A stretch of 44,486 nucleotides of DNA from Clostridia bacterium (GTDB taxonomy: Bacteria > Bacillota > Clostridia > Oscillospirales > Acutalibacteraceae), in the NCBI GenBank assembly GCA_017474125.1, contig JAFVIF010000043.1, forward strand, positions 1 to 44,486, in the 5' to 3' direction. A model generated the notes under the pieces. That model was given only the letters and a program-made list of their open reading frames with translations. It did not search any database and was not told the origin of the DNA. The position numbers and the translations under genes are program-made. This document shows, piece by piece, positions 1 through 8,567 of this stretch (position 1 is its first letter; every line of letters begins with the position of its first letter).

Positions 1-884
1 CCCGTCAGGTGCCACGCTTTGCAAAGCCCGGTGCCGCAGGCGACGAGCTTGACGTTGTGCTTGAATTAAAGCTTCTTGCCGACGTTGGCCTTATAGGCTT
101 TCCTAACGTTGGTAAGTCCACCCTTGTTTCGGTTGTAAGTGAGGCTAAGCCGAAAATAGCCAATTACCACTTTACTACCCTTACCCCCGTTTTGGGCGTT
201 GTAAGAATGGGTGAAGGCAGCTCCTTTGTTATGGCTGATATACCCGGTCTTATTGAAGGCGCAGGCGAAGGCGTCGGTCTTGGTCACGAGTTTTTACGAC
301 ACGTTGAAAGGTGCCGCCTTTTGGTGCACGTTATTGACGTTGCGGGAAGCGAAGGCAGAGACCCTATTGATGATTTTGAAAAAATCAATAAGGAGCTTAA
401 GGTTTTCAGCGAGGAATTAAGTGAGCGCCCTCAAATCGTAGTTGGAAACAAGTGCGACCTTACGGATGATGAAACGGTTGAAAGAATAGCCGACCACTTT
501 AAAAAGCTTGGTTATGATTTCTTCCCCATTATGGCTCCCATTAAGGAGGGAACGGGTGAGCTTATAAACCATATTGCCGCCGTTCTTGCACAGCTTCCTC
601 CTATGAAGCGTTACGAAAGCGAAATAGAGCCCTTTGAAACCATTACGGTAAAAAAAGAGCTTCGCACCTTTACCTTGCGAAAGGAAAACGGCGAGTTCTT
701 TGTTGAAAACTGTGATTGGATAGAGCAGATTATGAACACCGTTGACCCCGATGACTACGAGTCGTTGCAGTACTTTGAAAGGGTGCTTCGTTCAAGCGGT
801 ATTATTAAGGCGCTTGAAAGAGCAGGTGTACAGGAAGGCGACGTCGTTCACGTAAACGACTTTGAGTTTGAATATGTATTATAA
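1..884 (+). CDS. obg: GTPase Obg, 3' part (5' end outside window)
   Basis: Obg is a ribosome-associated GTPase acting in late 50S assembly and stress control. The frame is open from base 3 and reads RQVPRFAKPG, the end of the glycine-rich Obg fold, so the real start lies before the window and the GTG at 9 is internal. Visible G motifs are GFPNVGKST (G1), DIPGLIEGA (G3) and NKCDL (G4); a C-terminal OCT-like domain ends in DFEFEYVL. About 293 codons are present. The stop overlaps the start of the Mini-III gene by 11 bases, implying translational coupling. Confidence 0.95.
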   Translation, partial: RQVPRFAKPGAAGDELDVVLELKLLADVGLIGFPNVGKSTLVSVVSEAKPKIANYHFTTLTPVLGVVRMGEGSSFVMADIPGLIEGAGEGVGLGHEFLRHVERCRLLVHVIDVAGSEGRDPIDDFEKINKELKVFSEELSERPQIVVGNKCDLTDDETVERIADHFKKLGYDFFPIMAPIKEGTGELINHIAAVLAQLPPMKRYESEIEPFETITVKKELRTFTLRKENGEFFVENCDWIEQIMNTVDPDDYESLQYFERVLRSSGIIKALERAGVQEGDVVHVNDFEFEYVL

Positions 885-1269
885 TAAAAACGAAGTAAAG
901 CTTATGAGTCCTTCGGTGCTATCCTTTGTAGGAGATGCTGTTTTCGGTCTGCTTGTGCGTGAACGCCTTGCGGGTATTAACCGCCCGTCGGGAGAGCTGC
1001 ACAGTGCTTCGGTGCCTTTCGTAAGTGCAGGCGGTCAGGTGAAGGCTTATGAGCTTATACAAGAAAAGCTTACCGATGAGGAAATGGCTGTTTTTAAGCG
1101 CGGCAGAAACTTTCATACGGGCAGAAGCCCCAAAAGTGCAAGCCACGGTGATTATCACGTTGCAACGGGCTTGGAGACGCTGTTCGGATATTTACATCTG
1201 TGCGGTGAAAACGAGCGTGTAAACGAGCTTTTCGGCATAATATGGGAAGGATTTTCGGCAACACTATAA
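874..1269 (+). CDS. mrnC: Mini-ribonuclease 3 (Mini-III)
   Basis: Mini-III is a dimeric RNase III-like enzyme without a dsRNA-binding domain; in Bacillus it matures 23S rRNA ends. The 131-residue product fits the family length. It has the start-of-domain motif SVLSFVGDAVFGLLVRERL, whose aspartate belongs to the metal-binding centre, and FKRGRNFHTGRSPKSASHGDY followed by an ATGLETLFGYLHL helix, typical of the RNase III fold. I chose the ATG at 874, inside the last codons of obg; a TTG at 862 is also in frame. Coupling with obg links two 50S-assembly factors. Confidence 0.9.
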   Translation: MYYNKNEVKLMSPSVLSFVGDAVFGLLVRERLAGINRPSGELHSASVPFVSAGGQVKAYELIQEKLTDEEMAVFKRGRNFHTGRSPKSASHGDYHVATGLETLFGYLHLCGENERVNELFGIIWEGFSATL

Positions 1270-1281
1270 TTGGTGTTGAAA

Positions 1282-2130
1282 ATGAAAATTACTCTAAAAA
1301 GCTTTATAATCGACCTGTTATTCTATTTAATAGGTTCAATAATTTATTCTTTGGCGATTCCTGCGTTTGTTTCCCCCGCCCATATAAGTCCGGGGGGTTT
1401 TACGGGAGTCGCCTTAATTTTTAATTATTTAATAAAAGCGCCTATTGGTTTAACCCTTTTGCTTCTTAATATACCGCTTATGCTTGCCGCCTATAAACGC
1501 CTTGGTATTTATTTTATTTTGCGTTCCTGCGCCATAACGGTTTTGGTGTCGGTTTTTCTCGATGTTAGTGAAAAGCTTACACCTCCCTTTAAGGGGGATG
1601 CTATTTTAAATGCAATTTTCGGCGGTATTTTAATCGGGCTCGGACTTGGTCTTATTATGCTCAGGGGCGGAACAACCGGCGGAGTAGATATAATAGCAAA
1701 GCTTATTAATTTGAAATTTCCGCATATTTCGGTGGGCAGGGTTATTCTGTTGTTCGACGGAATTGTAGTGCTGATATCGGCGCTTTGCTATAAAAACCTT
1801 TCGGGAATGCTTTATTCCGCCATAACCATATACGTAACCTCTGTTTCACTTGATTTCGTACTGTACGGCGGTGATAAGGGCAAGCTCGTTTACGTTATAA
1901 GTGAAAACGGGAAAGCCATTTCAAAGGAAATTTTAAGGGGAATAAGCCGTGGTGTAACCGAAATTGATGCAACGGGTGCCTATACGGGCAAAAACAGAAA
2001 AATGCTAATGTGCGCCGTAAGGCGGCAAGAGGTTTCCTTTATTTGTAAAATTGTTAAAGAGCATGATGCAAACGCTTTTATAATAGTGTGTGATGCCGGA
2101 GAAATTATGGGGCTTGGCTTTAAAGAATAA
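1282..2130 (+). CDS. YitT family integral membrane protein
   Basis: This is a polytopic membrane protein of the YitT/DUF161 family with a C-terminal DUF2179-like soluble domain; family function is unknown. There are about five hydrophobic segments in the first 190 residues, including FYLIGSIIYSLAIPAFVSP and ILIGLGLGLIMLRGGTTGG, the latter with the GGTTGG motif of the family. The final ~85 residues (KLVYVISENGKAISKEIL onward) form the soluble tail. The ATG at 1282 is the best start; TTG 1270 and GTG 1273 are in frame, and no strong ribosome binding site decides. It follows mrnC with almost no gap and ends at a strong terminator. Confidence 0.85.
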   Translation: MKITLKSFIIDLLFYLIGSIIYSLAIPAFVSPAHISPGGFTGVALIFNYLIKAPIGLTLLLLNIPLMLAAYKRLGIYFILRSCAITVLVSVFLDVSEKLTPPFKGDAILNAIFGGILIGLGLGLIMLRGGTTGGVDIIAKLINLKFPHISVGRVILLFDGIVVLISALCYKNLSGMLYSAITIYVTSVSLDFVLYGGDKGKLVYVISENGKAISKEILRGISRGVTEIDATGAYTGKNRKMLMCAVRRQEVSFICKIVKEHDANAFIIVCDAGEIMGLGFKE

Positions 2131-2154
2131 AAGGGTCGGAAATCCGACCCTTTT
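2129..2154. terminator. bidirectional intrinsic terminator
   Basis: An 11-bp stem AAAAGGGTCGG / CCGACCCTTTT closes on the loop AAAT, directly after the YitT-type stop codon. T-runs lie on both sides, so it can end both the plus operon and the convergent minus operon whose last gene stops at 2165. Confidence 0.9.
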
Positions 2155-2164
2155 ATATTTAAGC

Positions 2165-2269
2165 TTAGTTTTTCTGATTGTTTTCCTTTTTGTTCTGCTC
2201 TTTTTTATTCTGACTGTTTTGATTATTCTGGTTATTCTTGTTCTGATTGTTCTGTTTATTTTCGTTCAC
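2165..2269 (-). CDS. 34-residue Asn/Gln/Lys-rich peptide
   Basis: A short gene starting with GTG at 2269-2267 and stopping with TAA at 2167-2165. The product contains 15 Asn, 7 Gln, 7 Lys, 3 Glu, 1 Ser and the initiator Met, with no hydrophobic or aromatic residue, so it must be disordered. A strong ribosome binding site GGGGTGAT precedes the start by five T residues; this site is itself the 3' arm of the terminator hairpin behind the upstream gene. The hydrophobic frame on the opposite strand has no such signal. I do not recognise the family; Asn/Gln-rich small proteins occur in clostridia, sometimes spore-related, but that is only an analogy. Confidence 0.55.
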   Translation of the reverse strand: MNENKQNNQNKNNQNNQNSQNKKEQNKKENNQKN

Positions 2270-2314
2270 AAAAATCACCCCGCTTTCGTAAATATTGTTT
2301 GCAAAAACGGGGCG
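2270..2314 (-). terminator. terminator hairpin whose 3' arm is the next gene's Shine-Dalgarno
   Basis: On the minus strand CGCCCCG (2314-2308) pairs with CGGGGTG (2282-2276), and the stem continues inward through T/A pairs and a GC pair to the loop CAATA, about 17 pairs with one mismatch. It is followed by ATTTTT and then GTG. The 3' arm contains GGGGTGAT, the ribosome binding site of the 34-residue peptide. The upstream stop codon ends 14 bases before the hairpin. Confidence 0.65.
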
Positions 2315-2328
2315 TATATACTTATGTA

Positions 2329-3165
2329 TTAATAATATCCTGTGGTGGTGGCGTAAAGTGTGCCGTCCTCTTTAATAATCACTTCGCCGTAAAGCACGGT
2401 TGTAAAGCCGTGCTCATCCGACTTACCGCTAAAGGAAAAATAACTTATTCCCATACCGAAAACGGTGGTGTTCTTTTCAAATCGGGAAATATTAAAGTCA
2501 AGGGTGTCAACGTCAGCCGAAAAGATTTTCTTATAATCGACGTCGTCCCTGATAACCTCCTCTATCATTCCCTGATAGGAGTCAATATGAGCGCCGAAAT
2601 TTCCCCATTTACCCTTGAAGCCTTCAAAGTTTTCGGCAAGGGCAACGGCGGCCTCCTTGGTTTTTTTCGCTTCAACCTTTTGGTCTACAATATCCTTGCT
2701 TTCAAGTAAAAAGCTGTAGTTGGGAACCAAAGCCTTTTGCTTGTCGGTTAGTGCTTCGTATTTATTAAGCAGGGTCTTAACCGTAGTATCCTCGGCGGTT
2801 AAAGCGGCCTTGTCGATTTTATTAATTTCGGCGACAAGCTCGTCCGCAACCTTTTCATCCTTAAGCTCCTGCAAAATCACAAGCGCTTTTTCAAGGACGG
2901 AAGCATTTGTCACAAGGCTTTTTTGCTTGTTGTTAAGGCCGTCGTAATCGGCTTTCGCTTCTAAAATTGCGGCTTCGTCGTCAAGGGTGATACTACCGTC
3001 GTTAAAGCTGTCAATTTGTGCAATTACGCTCTCTGCCACCTTTGCGTTGCCGCGGTTGATAAGCGCGTTCCTAAAGAAAAATGACGCAACAAGCGATATA
3101 ACCATCAGCACCAAAATAAGCGCTATTATAAACATAGTGGTTAAGGCTTTTGATTTTTTAGCCAT
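2329..3165 (-). CDS. membrane-anchored hypothetical protein with helical repeats
   Basis: 278 residues. An N-terminal signal anchor (residues ~10-31, TMFIIALILVLMVISLVASF) follows a short basic start, so the rest is probably outside the membrane. Residues ~40-165 hold two helical repeats with the pattern AxYDxLxxKQKxLVxNxxxLExA (YDGLNNKQKSLVTNASVLE and YEALTDKQKALVPNYSFLLE), a motif common in clostridial surface proteins. The last ~100 residues resemble a small beta-rich domain. Ribosome binding site AAAGGAG lies 9 bases before ATG. It is downstream of tatD in the rlmB operon. Function is not recognisable. Confidence 0.75.
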   Translation of the reverse strand: MAKKSKALTTMFIIALILVLMVISLVASFFFRNALINRGNAKVAESVIAQIDSFNDGSITLDDEAAILEAKADYDGLNNKQKSLVTNASVLEKALVILQELKDEKVADELVAEINKIDKAALTAEDTTVKTLLNKYEALTDKQKALVPNYSFLLESKDIVDQKVEAKKTKEAAVALAENFEGFKGKWGNFGAHIDSYQGMIEEVIRDDVDYKKIFSADVDTLDFNISRFEKNTTVFGMGISYFSFSGKSDEHGFTTVLYGEVIIKEDGTLYATTTGYY

Positions 3166-3178
3166 AGCATACGCTCCT

Positions 3179-3934
3179 TTAATTTTTTTCTAAAAATAAA
3201 CGGTAGGCGTTTTCTCTTGCCGTTTTAAGCACCTTTTCCGCGCTTATCCCCTTAATATCGCCAATCCTTTCGGCAATGTACGGGATAAGTGAAGAATCAT
3301 TCCTTTTACCCCTAAATGGAACAGGAGCAAGGTAGGGTGCATCGGTTTCCAAAAGTAATCTTTCAAGGGGTAAAAGGCTTATTACCTCGGGCAGGCATTT
3401 TGCATTTTTAAAGGTGGCAACACCGCCAACGCCGATATACATACCGAGCTTTAAAACCTCCTGCGCCATTTCGCAGCTTCCCGAAAAGCAATGGAGCACA
3501 CCGCTCGGCTTATGCTGTTTTAAAATTTCAAGGGTGTCGCCGTGGGCCTCGCGGTCGTGGATAATAACGGGAAGGTTTATTTCCTTAGCAAGGTTAAGCT
3601 GAGCGATAAAGCCTTGCTTTTGCTTTTCCTTGTTTTCCTTATTCCAATAATAATCAAGCCCGATTTCACCGATGGCAACGACCTTTTCGTGCAGTAAGCC
3701 TTTAAGAGCATTTATATCAACGTCAACTCTTGTAAGCTCCTCGGGGTGGTAGCCTATAGCCGCATAAATAAACGGGTATTTTTCTGCAAGTGTTATACAC
3801 GCCTTGCTGGACTCAATATCGGTGCCGCAGGTAATAATTTCGGTTACGCCGTTTTTATTAATGCTCGTAAGCAGCTCGTCTAAATCGCTGTCGAACTGCT
3901 CGTCGGTATAATGGGAATGTGTGTCAAAAATCAT
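3179..3934 (-). CDS. tatD: TatD family metal-dependent hydrolase/DNase
   Basis: TatD proteins are TIM-barrel amidohydrolase-fold nucleases (3'-5' exonuclease or D-aminoacyl-type activities are reported for family members). The 251 residues match family length. The metal site is visible: DTHSH at residues 4-8, GEIGLDYY near 92, PVIIHDREA near 125, HCFSG near 149, and LLLETDAPYLAP near 195. It starts one base after the metG stop. The metG-tatD pair is a classic Bacillota arrangement (metS-yabD). Confidence 0.93.
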   Translation of the reverse strand: MIFDTHSHYTDEQFDSDLDELLTSINKNGVTEIITCGTDIESSKACITLAEKYPFIYAAIGYHPEELTRVDVDINALKGLLHEKVVAIGEIGLDYYWNKENKEKQKQGFIAQLNLAKEINLPVIIHDREAHGDTLEILKQHKPSGVLHCFSGSCEMAQEVLKLGMYIGVGGVATFKNAKCLPEVISLLPLERLLLETDAPYLAPVPFRGKRNDSSLIPYIAERIGDIKGISAEKVLKTARENAYRLFLEKN

Positions 3935-3935
3935 A

Positions 3936-5867
3936 TTATCTTATTTTGGAGCCTGCAGGAATACCGTCGGTAAAAATAACCTGAACGGTTTCGTCGTCAA
4001 CCTCTGCGGCAAGAATCATACCCTGAGATTCAACACCGCAAAGCACGGCGGGCTTAAGGTTGGAAACAACAATAACAGTGTGACCTATAAGGTCTTCGGG
4101 CTTATACCATTTTGCAATGCCGCTGGCAACGGTGCGATTTTTACCGCTACCGTCGTCAAGGGTAAGCTTTAACAGCTTTTTGGCCTTTTTAATGGGCTCA
4201 CATTCCACTATTTTTGCGGTTTTAAGCTCAACCTTCATAAAGTCCTCAATACCGATTTGTGCGAGAGTAACGGTATTAACGGCATCGTTTTCAGCCTTAG
4301 CGGCCTTCATTTTTTCTTCCATTTCCTTTGCCAGCTCCTCAAGCACCTTTTCGGTATCAAGACGGGAGAAAAGGGGAGAAGGAGTGCCAACACTAAAGCT
4401 GCTGACTGCAAGAGCTTTCATTTCGGTGTTGTCACAGCAAAGCTGTTTTCTTATTTCTTTTGCACATTTAGGCATAATGGGAGTAAGAAGCACCGAAATA
4501 AGACGGATGTTTTCGAGAAGATTATACATAACCGCTTCAAGACGAGCTTTCTTTTCTTCATCCTTTGCAAGAGCCCAGGGCATAGTTTCGTCAATGTATT
4601 TGTTACATCTTCTGGCTAAATTCATAACCGTTTCGCAAGCATCGGCTGTATGATAAGAATCCATCTGCTCCGTGAATTTAGCGATAGTTTCCTCGGCTAC
4701 AGCGTAAAGGTCATTGTCAAGCTCATCCTTTTCGCCGCCGCCGGTTACCTTGCCGCCAAAATACTTATTGGTCATTGCAATACTTCTGTTAACAAGGTTG
4801 CCTAAGGTATTGGCAAGGTCGGTATTAAATTTATTTATAAATGATTCATAGGTAATGTTACCGTCCTGAGCGAAGGGAACCTCGCTTAAAAGGTAGTATC
4901 TTACGGCATCGCTTCCGAAACGGGCAGCCAATTCGTCGGCATAAATTACGTTGCCCTTAGATTTACTCATTTTATCTTCACCGAAAAGCACCCAAGGGTG
5001 GCCTAATACCTGCTTTGGTAAAGGCTCGCCCAAAGCCATAAGAATAATAGGCCAGTAAATGGTGTGGAAGCGTACAATATCCTTGCCTATTACGTGTAAA
5101 TCGGCAGGCCAGAGCTTTTTATACTTGTCACTTTTGTTTTCGGTATCGTAGCCTATACCGGTAATATAGTTACTAAGAGCGTCAATCCACACGTAAATAA
5201 CGTGCTTATCGTCAAAATCTACAGGCACGCCCCATTTAAAGGAGGAACGTGAAACACAAAGGTCGGTAAGACCGGGCTTTATAAAGTTATTAACCATTTC
5301 TGCCTTTCTGGAAGCAGGCTGGAAGAAATCGGGGTTATCGTCATAATATTTTACAAGGCGGTCGGCATATTTGCTGAGCTTTAAGAAGTAAGCTTCTTCT
5401 TTAGAATCGGTTACCTCTCTGCCGCAGTCGGGACATTTGCCGTCTATAAGCTGAGAAGCGGTGAAAAAAGATTCGCAGGGTACACAGTATTTTCCTTCGT
5501 AGGAGCCCTTGTAAATATCGCCTTGGTCATAAAGCTTTTTAAATATTTTCTTAACGGCTGCTTCGTGGTCGGCATCGGTGGTACGAATAAACTTATCATA
5601 TTCGGTATCAAGGCTGTCCCAAACCATTTTTATTTGAGATGAAATATCGTCAACGTAAGCCTTTGGCTCAATGCCCTTAGCCTTGGCGTATTCCTCAATT
5701 TTCTGTCCGTGCTCATCACTGCCGGTCATAAGGAAAACCTCATAGCCCTCCATTTTTTTGTGTCTTGCAATAGCGTCTGCCAAAACAATGTCGTAAGCGT
5801 TGCCTATGTGAGGCTTACGGGAAGTATAGGCAATAGCCGTAGTAATATAAAACTTCTTGTTATCCAT
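3936..5867 (-). CDS. metG: methionyl-tRNA synthetase
   Basis: Charges tRNA-Met with methionine in the cytosol. The 643 residues have the class I signature PHIGNAYDIVLAD near the N-terminus (HIGH-equivalent), a four-cysteine zinc knuckle (CVPC...CPDC near residues 127-147), the KMSKS loop EDKMSKSKGN near 300, the anticodon-binding helical domain, and a C-terminal EMAP/Trbp111-type tRNA-binding domain from about residue 540. Ribosome binding site TTAGGAG precedes ATG. No T-box leader lies in front; the gene is inside an operon 24 bases after the upstream stop. Confidence 0.97.
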   Translation of the reverse strand: MDNKKFYITTAIAYTSRKPHIGNAYDIVLADAIARHKKMEGYEVFLMTGSDEHGQKIEEYAKAKGIEPKAYVDDISSQIKMVWDSLDTEYDKFIRTTDADHEAAVKKIFKKLYDQGDIYKGSYEGKYCVPCESFFTASQLIDGKCPDCGREVTDSKEEAYFLKLSKYADRLVKYYDDNPDFFQPASRKAEMVNNFIKPGLTDLCVSRSSFKWGVPVDFDDKHVIYVWIDALSNYITGIGYDTENKSDKYKKLWPADLHVIGKDIVRFHTIYWPIILMALGEPLPKQVLGHPWVLFGEDKMSKSKGNVIYADELAARFGSDAVRYYLLSEVPFAQDGNITYESFINKFNTDLANTLGNLVNRSIAMTNKYFGGKVTGGGEKDELDNDLYAVAEETIAKFTEQMDSYHTADACETVMNLARRCNKYIDETMPWALAKDEEKKARLEAVMYNLLENIRLISVLLTPIMPKCAKEIRKQLCCDNTEMKALAVSSFSVGTPSPLFSRLDTEKVLEELAKEMEEKMKAAKAENDAVNTVTLAQIGIEDFMKVELKTAKIVECEPIKKAKKLLKLTLDDGSGKNRTVASGIAKWYKPEDLIGHTVIVVSNLKPAVLCGVESQGMILAAEVDDETVQVIFTDGIPAGSKIR

Positions 5868-5891
5868 ATTATCAAACTCCTAACGGAAAAT

Positions 5892-8567
5892 TTACGGTTT
5901 AGTAAAAAGATATGCAACACCGCTTAAAATAAAGCAGGCGAGCTGATAAAGGGCTACATAAACGCAGTTTACGTAAGCGTTGCCGAAAACAATGTAGGAA
6001 AATAGAATTACGCCCAAAACAATGGAAACAATATGAGCCACCTGCAAAAGTGAATTTGCCTTTTTAACCCTGTTTGCACAGTAAACGGTGGCGGCCATTG
6101 CGGCGGCACTGCGCTTAATTACAGCGCCTGCATTCATACTTTCCTCAAAGGTTGTTGCGGTGCGGTACATATGAACACCGCTTCCGCTCATAACTTTAAC
6201 CGAATCGCTGTATAGGTCAAAATAGTCGCACACCATTTCCTCGCTTATATTCTGGTCGCAGTTGTTAACCAAAATCGTAAGTCCCATAGCGCTTATTCTG
6301 TCAAGCTCTTTGGCAATGTCGGGGTCGGGCACGTACTTTAAAACAATCAGAGCGCAAGCCTTGCCGCCTGTTGCAACGTAAACGGGAAAGTAGCCCTCGC
6401 GCATAAGCTTTTTGTCCTTTTCGGCATCGGGCACCGGAATTTCGTGGGCGAGCATAAGCGCACGGTTGCCTATAAAAATACGTTTATTTCCTACCCAACC
6501 TGTTAAGCCGAGTCTCTCCTCGTACTTAATGGAGTCCGCCTCGGGAACGGCTATATCCTTGTTGCTTTCCATAATCTTTTTGAAAATGGGGGCAAGGGGG
6601 CTCTTTGCGTTTGTAGTAATGGCGCAGGCACAGGCAATAGTGCTTTCAAGATTATTCGGGGACAGCACCTTCATATTGGCAAGCTTTATGGAGCCCTTGG
6701 GGAACAGGGTGTCACAGTCAATAACGCAGGCGTTTGCCGCCTCAATTTGGTTGGCGGCGGTAAGACCTGTCAGCACCGAGCCGTAACGGTTAAGGTGCGC
6801 CGCGGCACTGCTTATGGGAAGCACCGAGCAGGCAATAGAGGTAAGGGGAGCAAAAAGTGCCGTAAAGGCGCATACTGTTACCATACCCGTCATAAAGTTA
6901 CTGCGGTAAAGTCCAAAGGCTACGCCTGCAAGAAGGGAAAAGGCCGCGCCGATTATGAAGAACAGCCTTGCTCTGCCGTCAAGGTCAACGTCAAAGGTGC
7001 TGTTTTTTATAAAGTTGGTAACGTTCTTGGTACGGCGGTGAGCGGCAATAAGCACCTCTCCGTCAATAGCTTTACGTGCCATTGCAAAGGTGGTGGGCGC
7101 ATCGTCGATAAGAGTAATTCCGTACTTGTCCTTATCATTAGATATGTGCAGGAAGTTAGTGTATATATACTGAGAACGTCTGAAACGGAAATATGCTCTG
7201 AATACCAGGGAAACGGCGTTCATAAGGGCAATTCCGTAGTAGATTTCACCTGCAAGGGTATTAATAAAGGACAGCATTATGGTAACGGTAGAGAGTATTG
7301 CGGTAAGCGCAATGCCCGATTCTGCCGAGGCCCTTTTTGTAAATACCGTGGTCAGGGAGAATATAACGTCGTAGTTACAGCCTACGCATAAAAGGTGACC
7401 TATTGCGGTAAATACCGCTACGGTGGTGTTAAAGGTCAGCATTATATCGGAGAAGGCGGGAAGGGCAAAAATACCGAGTATTATAAGCCCTGTAACTGAG
7501 CCGATAAGCCTTAAAAAGCGTGAGCGCCTTTCGGAAAGCAAACGTCTTTTAATCTTTTTGCGATCCCCTTTGCCTTTAAACTCGAATTCGGGGGTATAGG
7601 CTTCGTATTCCTCTAAAACCTGCTCCTCGCTGATGCCAAGGTTAGATAACGCCTTGGCCTGCTTAATTTCATCGGGTACGGTAACGTCACGGGTGGCGCT
7701 TATCATTTCATCGGGAATAATAACCGGCATTGTAGCAGTAGAGGAAATGACCGCCTTTTCAATCACCTTGGTGTTGTTATCTATATCGGAAATGTCGGGA
7801 AGGCGGTCGGTGTCGTCTATCTTTTTAAACACCATTGTTTTTTCGGTTGCTTCGGTTATTTCCTCTTCAGCTTTTTCCTCTTCCGAGATTTTCTCTTTCG
7901 TTTCCTTGCTTTCCTCTTCCTTCTCTTCAATGCCTAAAATAGAAGCAACGCTGTCAAGTGTGTAGGCGGGCTTATTGTCGGTGGGCGAATACTCACCGTT
8001 GTTGCCGTCCATTATAAAGGGAAGGCAGGTTTGAAGCAGGCTTTCTTCGGCTTTTTCCTGCACCTGCGTTTCGTGCTCTGCTTCTTCAGCTTGCGTTTCG
8101 GTTATTACCTCCTCGGGAATAACCTCTTTTATTTCCTCAATTTTTTCTTCTTCCTCGGTTTCTTTTGACCTTTCTCCGGCTAATTCGGTTGCGTCTTTCT
8201 CTGCCTTTGCTTCGGCATCGTTTACCATGGGAATATCGCCTGCAGGTTCATTTGAGGCTTCCTGATCAAGAAAGGAGGAATCAATGAAAAACGAGGCTGT
8301 GTTTTCATCATCGGAAGCATTTTCAACATCGTCCTCTTTATCCTTAGTGCGGTCCTTAACCCTTTTGCGCAAGGATTCAAGGGGATTTTCATCGGTTATA
8401 AAAAATACGTTGCTGTCATCGTTTTCAATTTCGTCAGCGGTAAGCGAATGGGCCTTAAGCACCTTTTCGCCTGCTTTTTTTGCGCCGATATAAAAATCGT
8501 CTTCGGTAAGGATGGAAGGGTCGATATCGTCGTATTTATCTTTTTTCTTCCGTTTAAACCAAGCCAT
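5892..8567 (-). CDS. degenerate P-type ATPase-like membrane protein with acidic N-terminal tail
   Basis: 891 residues. Residues 1-~345 are hydrophilic and very acidic (long Glu/Lys runs), probably disordered. From ~350 on the layout follows a P1B-type ATPase: four membrane segments (~353-456), an actuator-like region, two more segments (~533-585), then a cytoplasmic part and a final pair (~843-888). The alignment is recognisable at ACSVLP (usual CPC site), CVIDCDTLFPKG at 614-625 (usual DKTGTLT), NAKSPLAP at 653-660 (usual HP motif), FIGNRALM at 698-705 (conserved) and VNNCDQN at 767-773 (usual TGDN). The GDGxND hinge is missing. So the fold is clear but catalysis is unlikely. Its ATG overlaps the rlmB stop (TAATG), giving translational coupling; GGGGGTG serves as binding site. 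Confidence 0.75.
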   Translation of the reverse strand: MAWFKRKKKDKYDDIDPSILTEDDFYIGAKKAGEKVLKAHSLTADEIENDDSNVFFITDENPLESLRKRVKDRTKDKEDDVENASDDENTASFFIDSSFLDQEASNEPAGDIPMVNDAEAKAEKDATELAGERSKETEEEEKIEEIKEVIPEEVITETQAEEAEHETQVQEKAEESLLQTCLPFIMDGNNGEYSPTDNKPAYTLDSVASILGIEEKEEESKETKEKISEEEKAEEEITEATEKTMVFKKIDDTDRLPDISDIDNNTKVIEKAVISSTATMPVIIPDEMISATRDVTVPDEIKQAKALSNLGISEEQVLEEYEAYTPEFEFKGKGDRKKIKRRLLSERRSRFLRLIGSVTGLIILGIFALPAFSDIMLTFNTTVAVFTAIGHLLCVGCNYDVIFSLTTVFTKRASAESGIALTAILSTVTIMLSFINTLAGEIYYGIALMNAVSLVFRAYFRFRRSQYIYTNFLHISNDKDKYGITLIDDAPTTFAMARKAIDGEVLIAAHRRTKNVTNFIKNSTFDVDLDGRARLFFIIGAAFSLLAGVAFGLYRSNFMTGMVTVCAFTALFAPLTSIACSVLPISSAAAHLNRYGSVLTGLTAANQIEAANACVIDCDTLFPKGSIKLANMKVLSPNNLESTIACACAITTNAKSPLAPIFKKIMESNKDIAVPEADSIKYEERLGLTGWVGNKRIFIGNRALMLAHEIPVPDAEKDKKLMREGYFPVYVATGGKACALIVLKYVPDPDIAKELDRISAMGLTILVNNCDQNISEEMVCDYFDLYSDSVKVMSGSGVHMYRTATTFEESMNAGAVIKRSAAAMAATVYCANRVKKANSLLQVAHIVSIVLGVILFSYIVFGNAYVNCVYVALYQLACFILSGVAYLFTKP

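Noticed and set aside
2090-2332. Plus-strand frame coding a very hydrophobic 80-residue protein
   Set aside because: It starts inside the YitT-type gene, runs through the terminator, has no binding site, and is the complement of the Asn/Gln/Lys codons on the minus strand, which gives Leu/Ile/Val/Phe automatically.
6747-7391. 214-codon frame opposite the P-type ATPase-like gene
   Set aside because: Lys/Cys/Tyr-rich sequence with no recognisable domain and no binding site; shadow of the long minus gene.
5892-8567. Functional heavy-metal exporting P-type ATPase
   Set aside because: The phosphorylation motif, the TGDN-type motif, the HP motif and GDGxND are all altered or missing.
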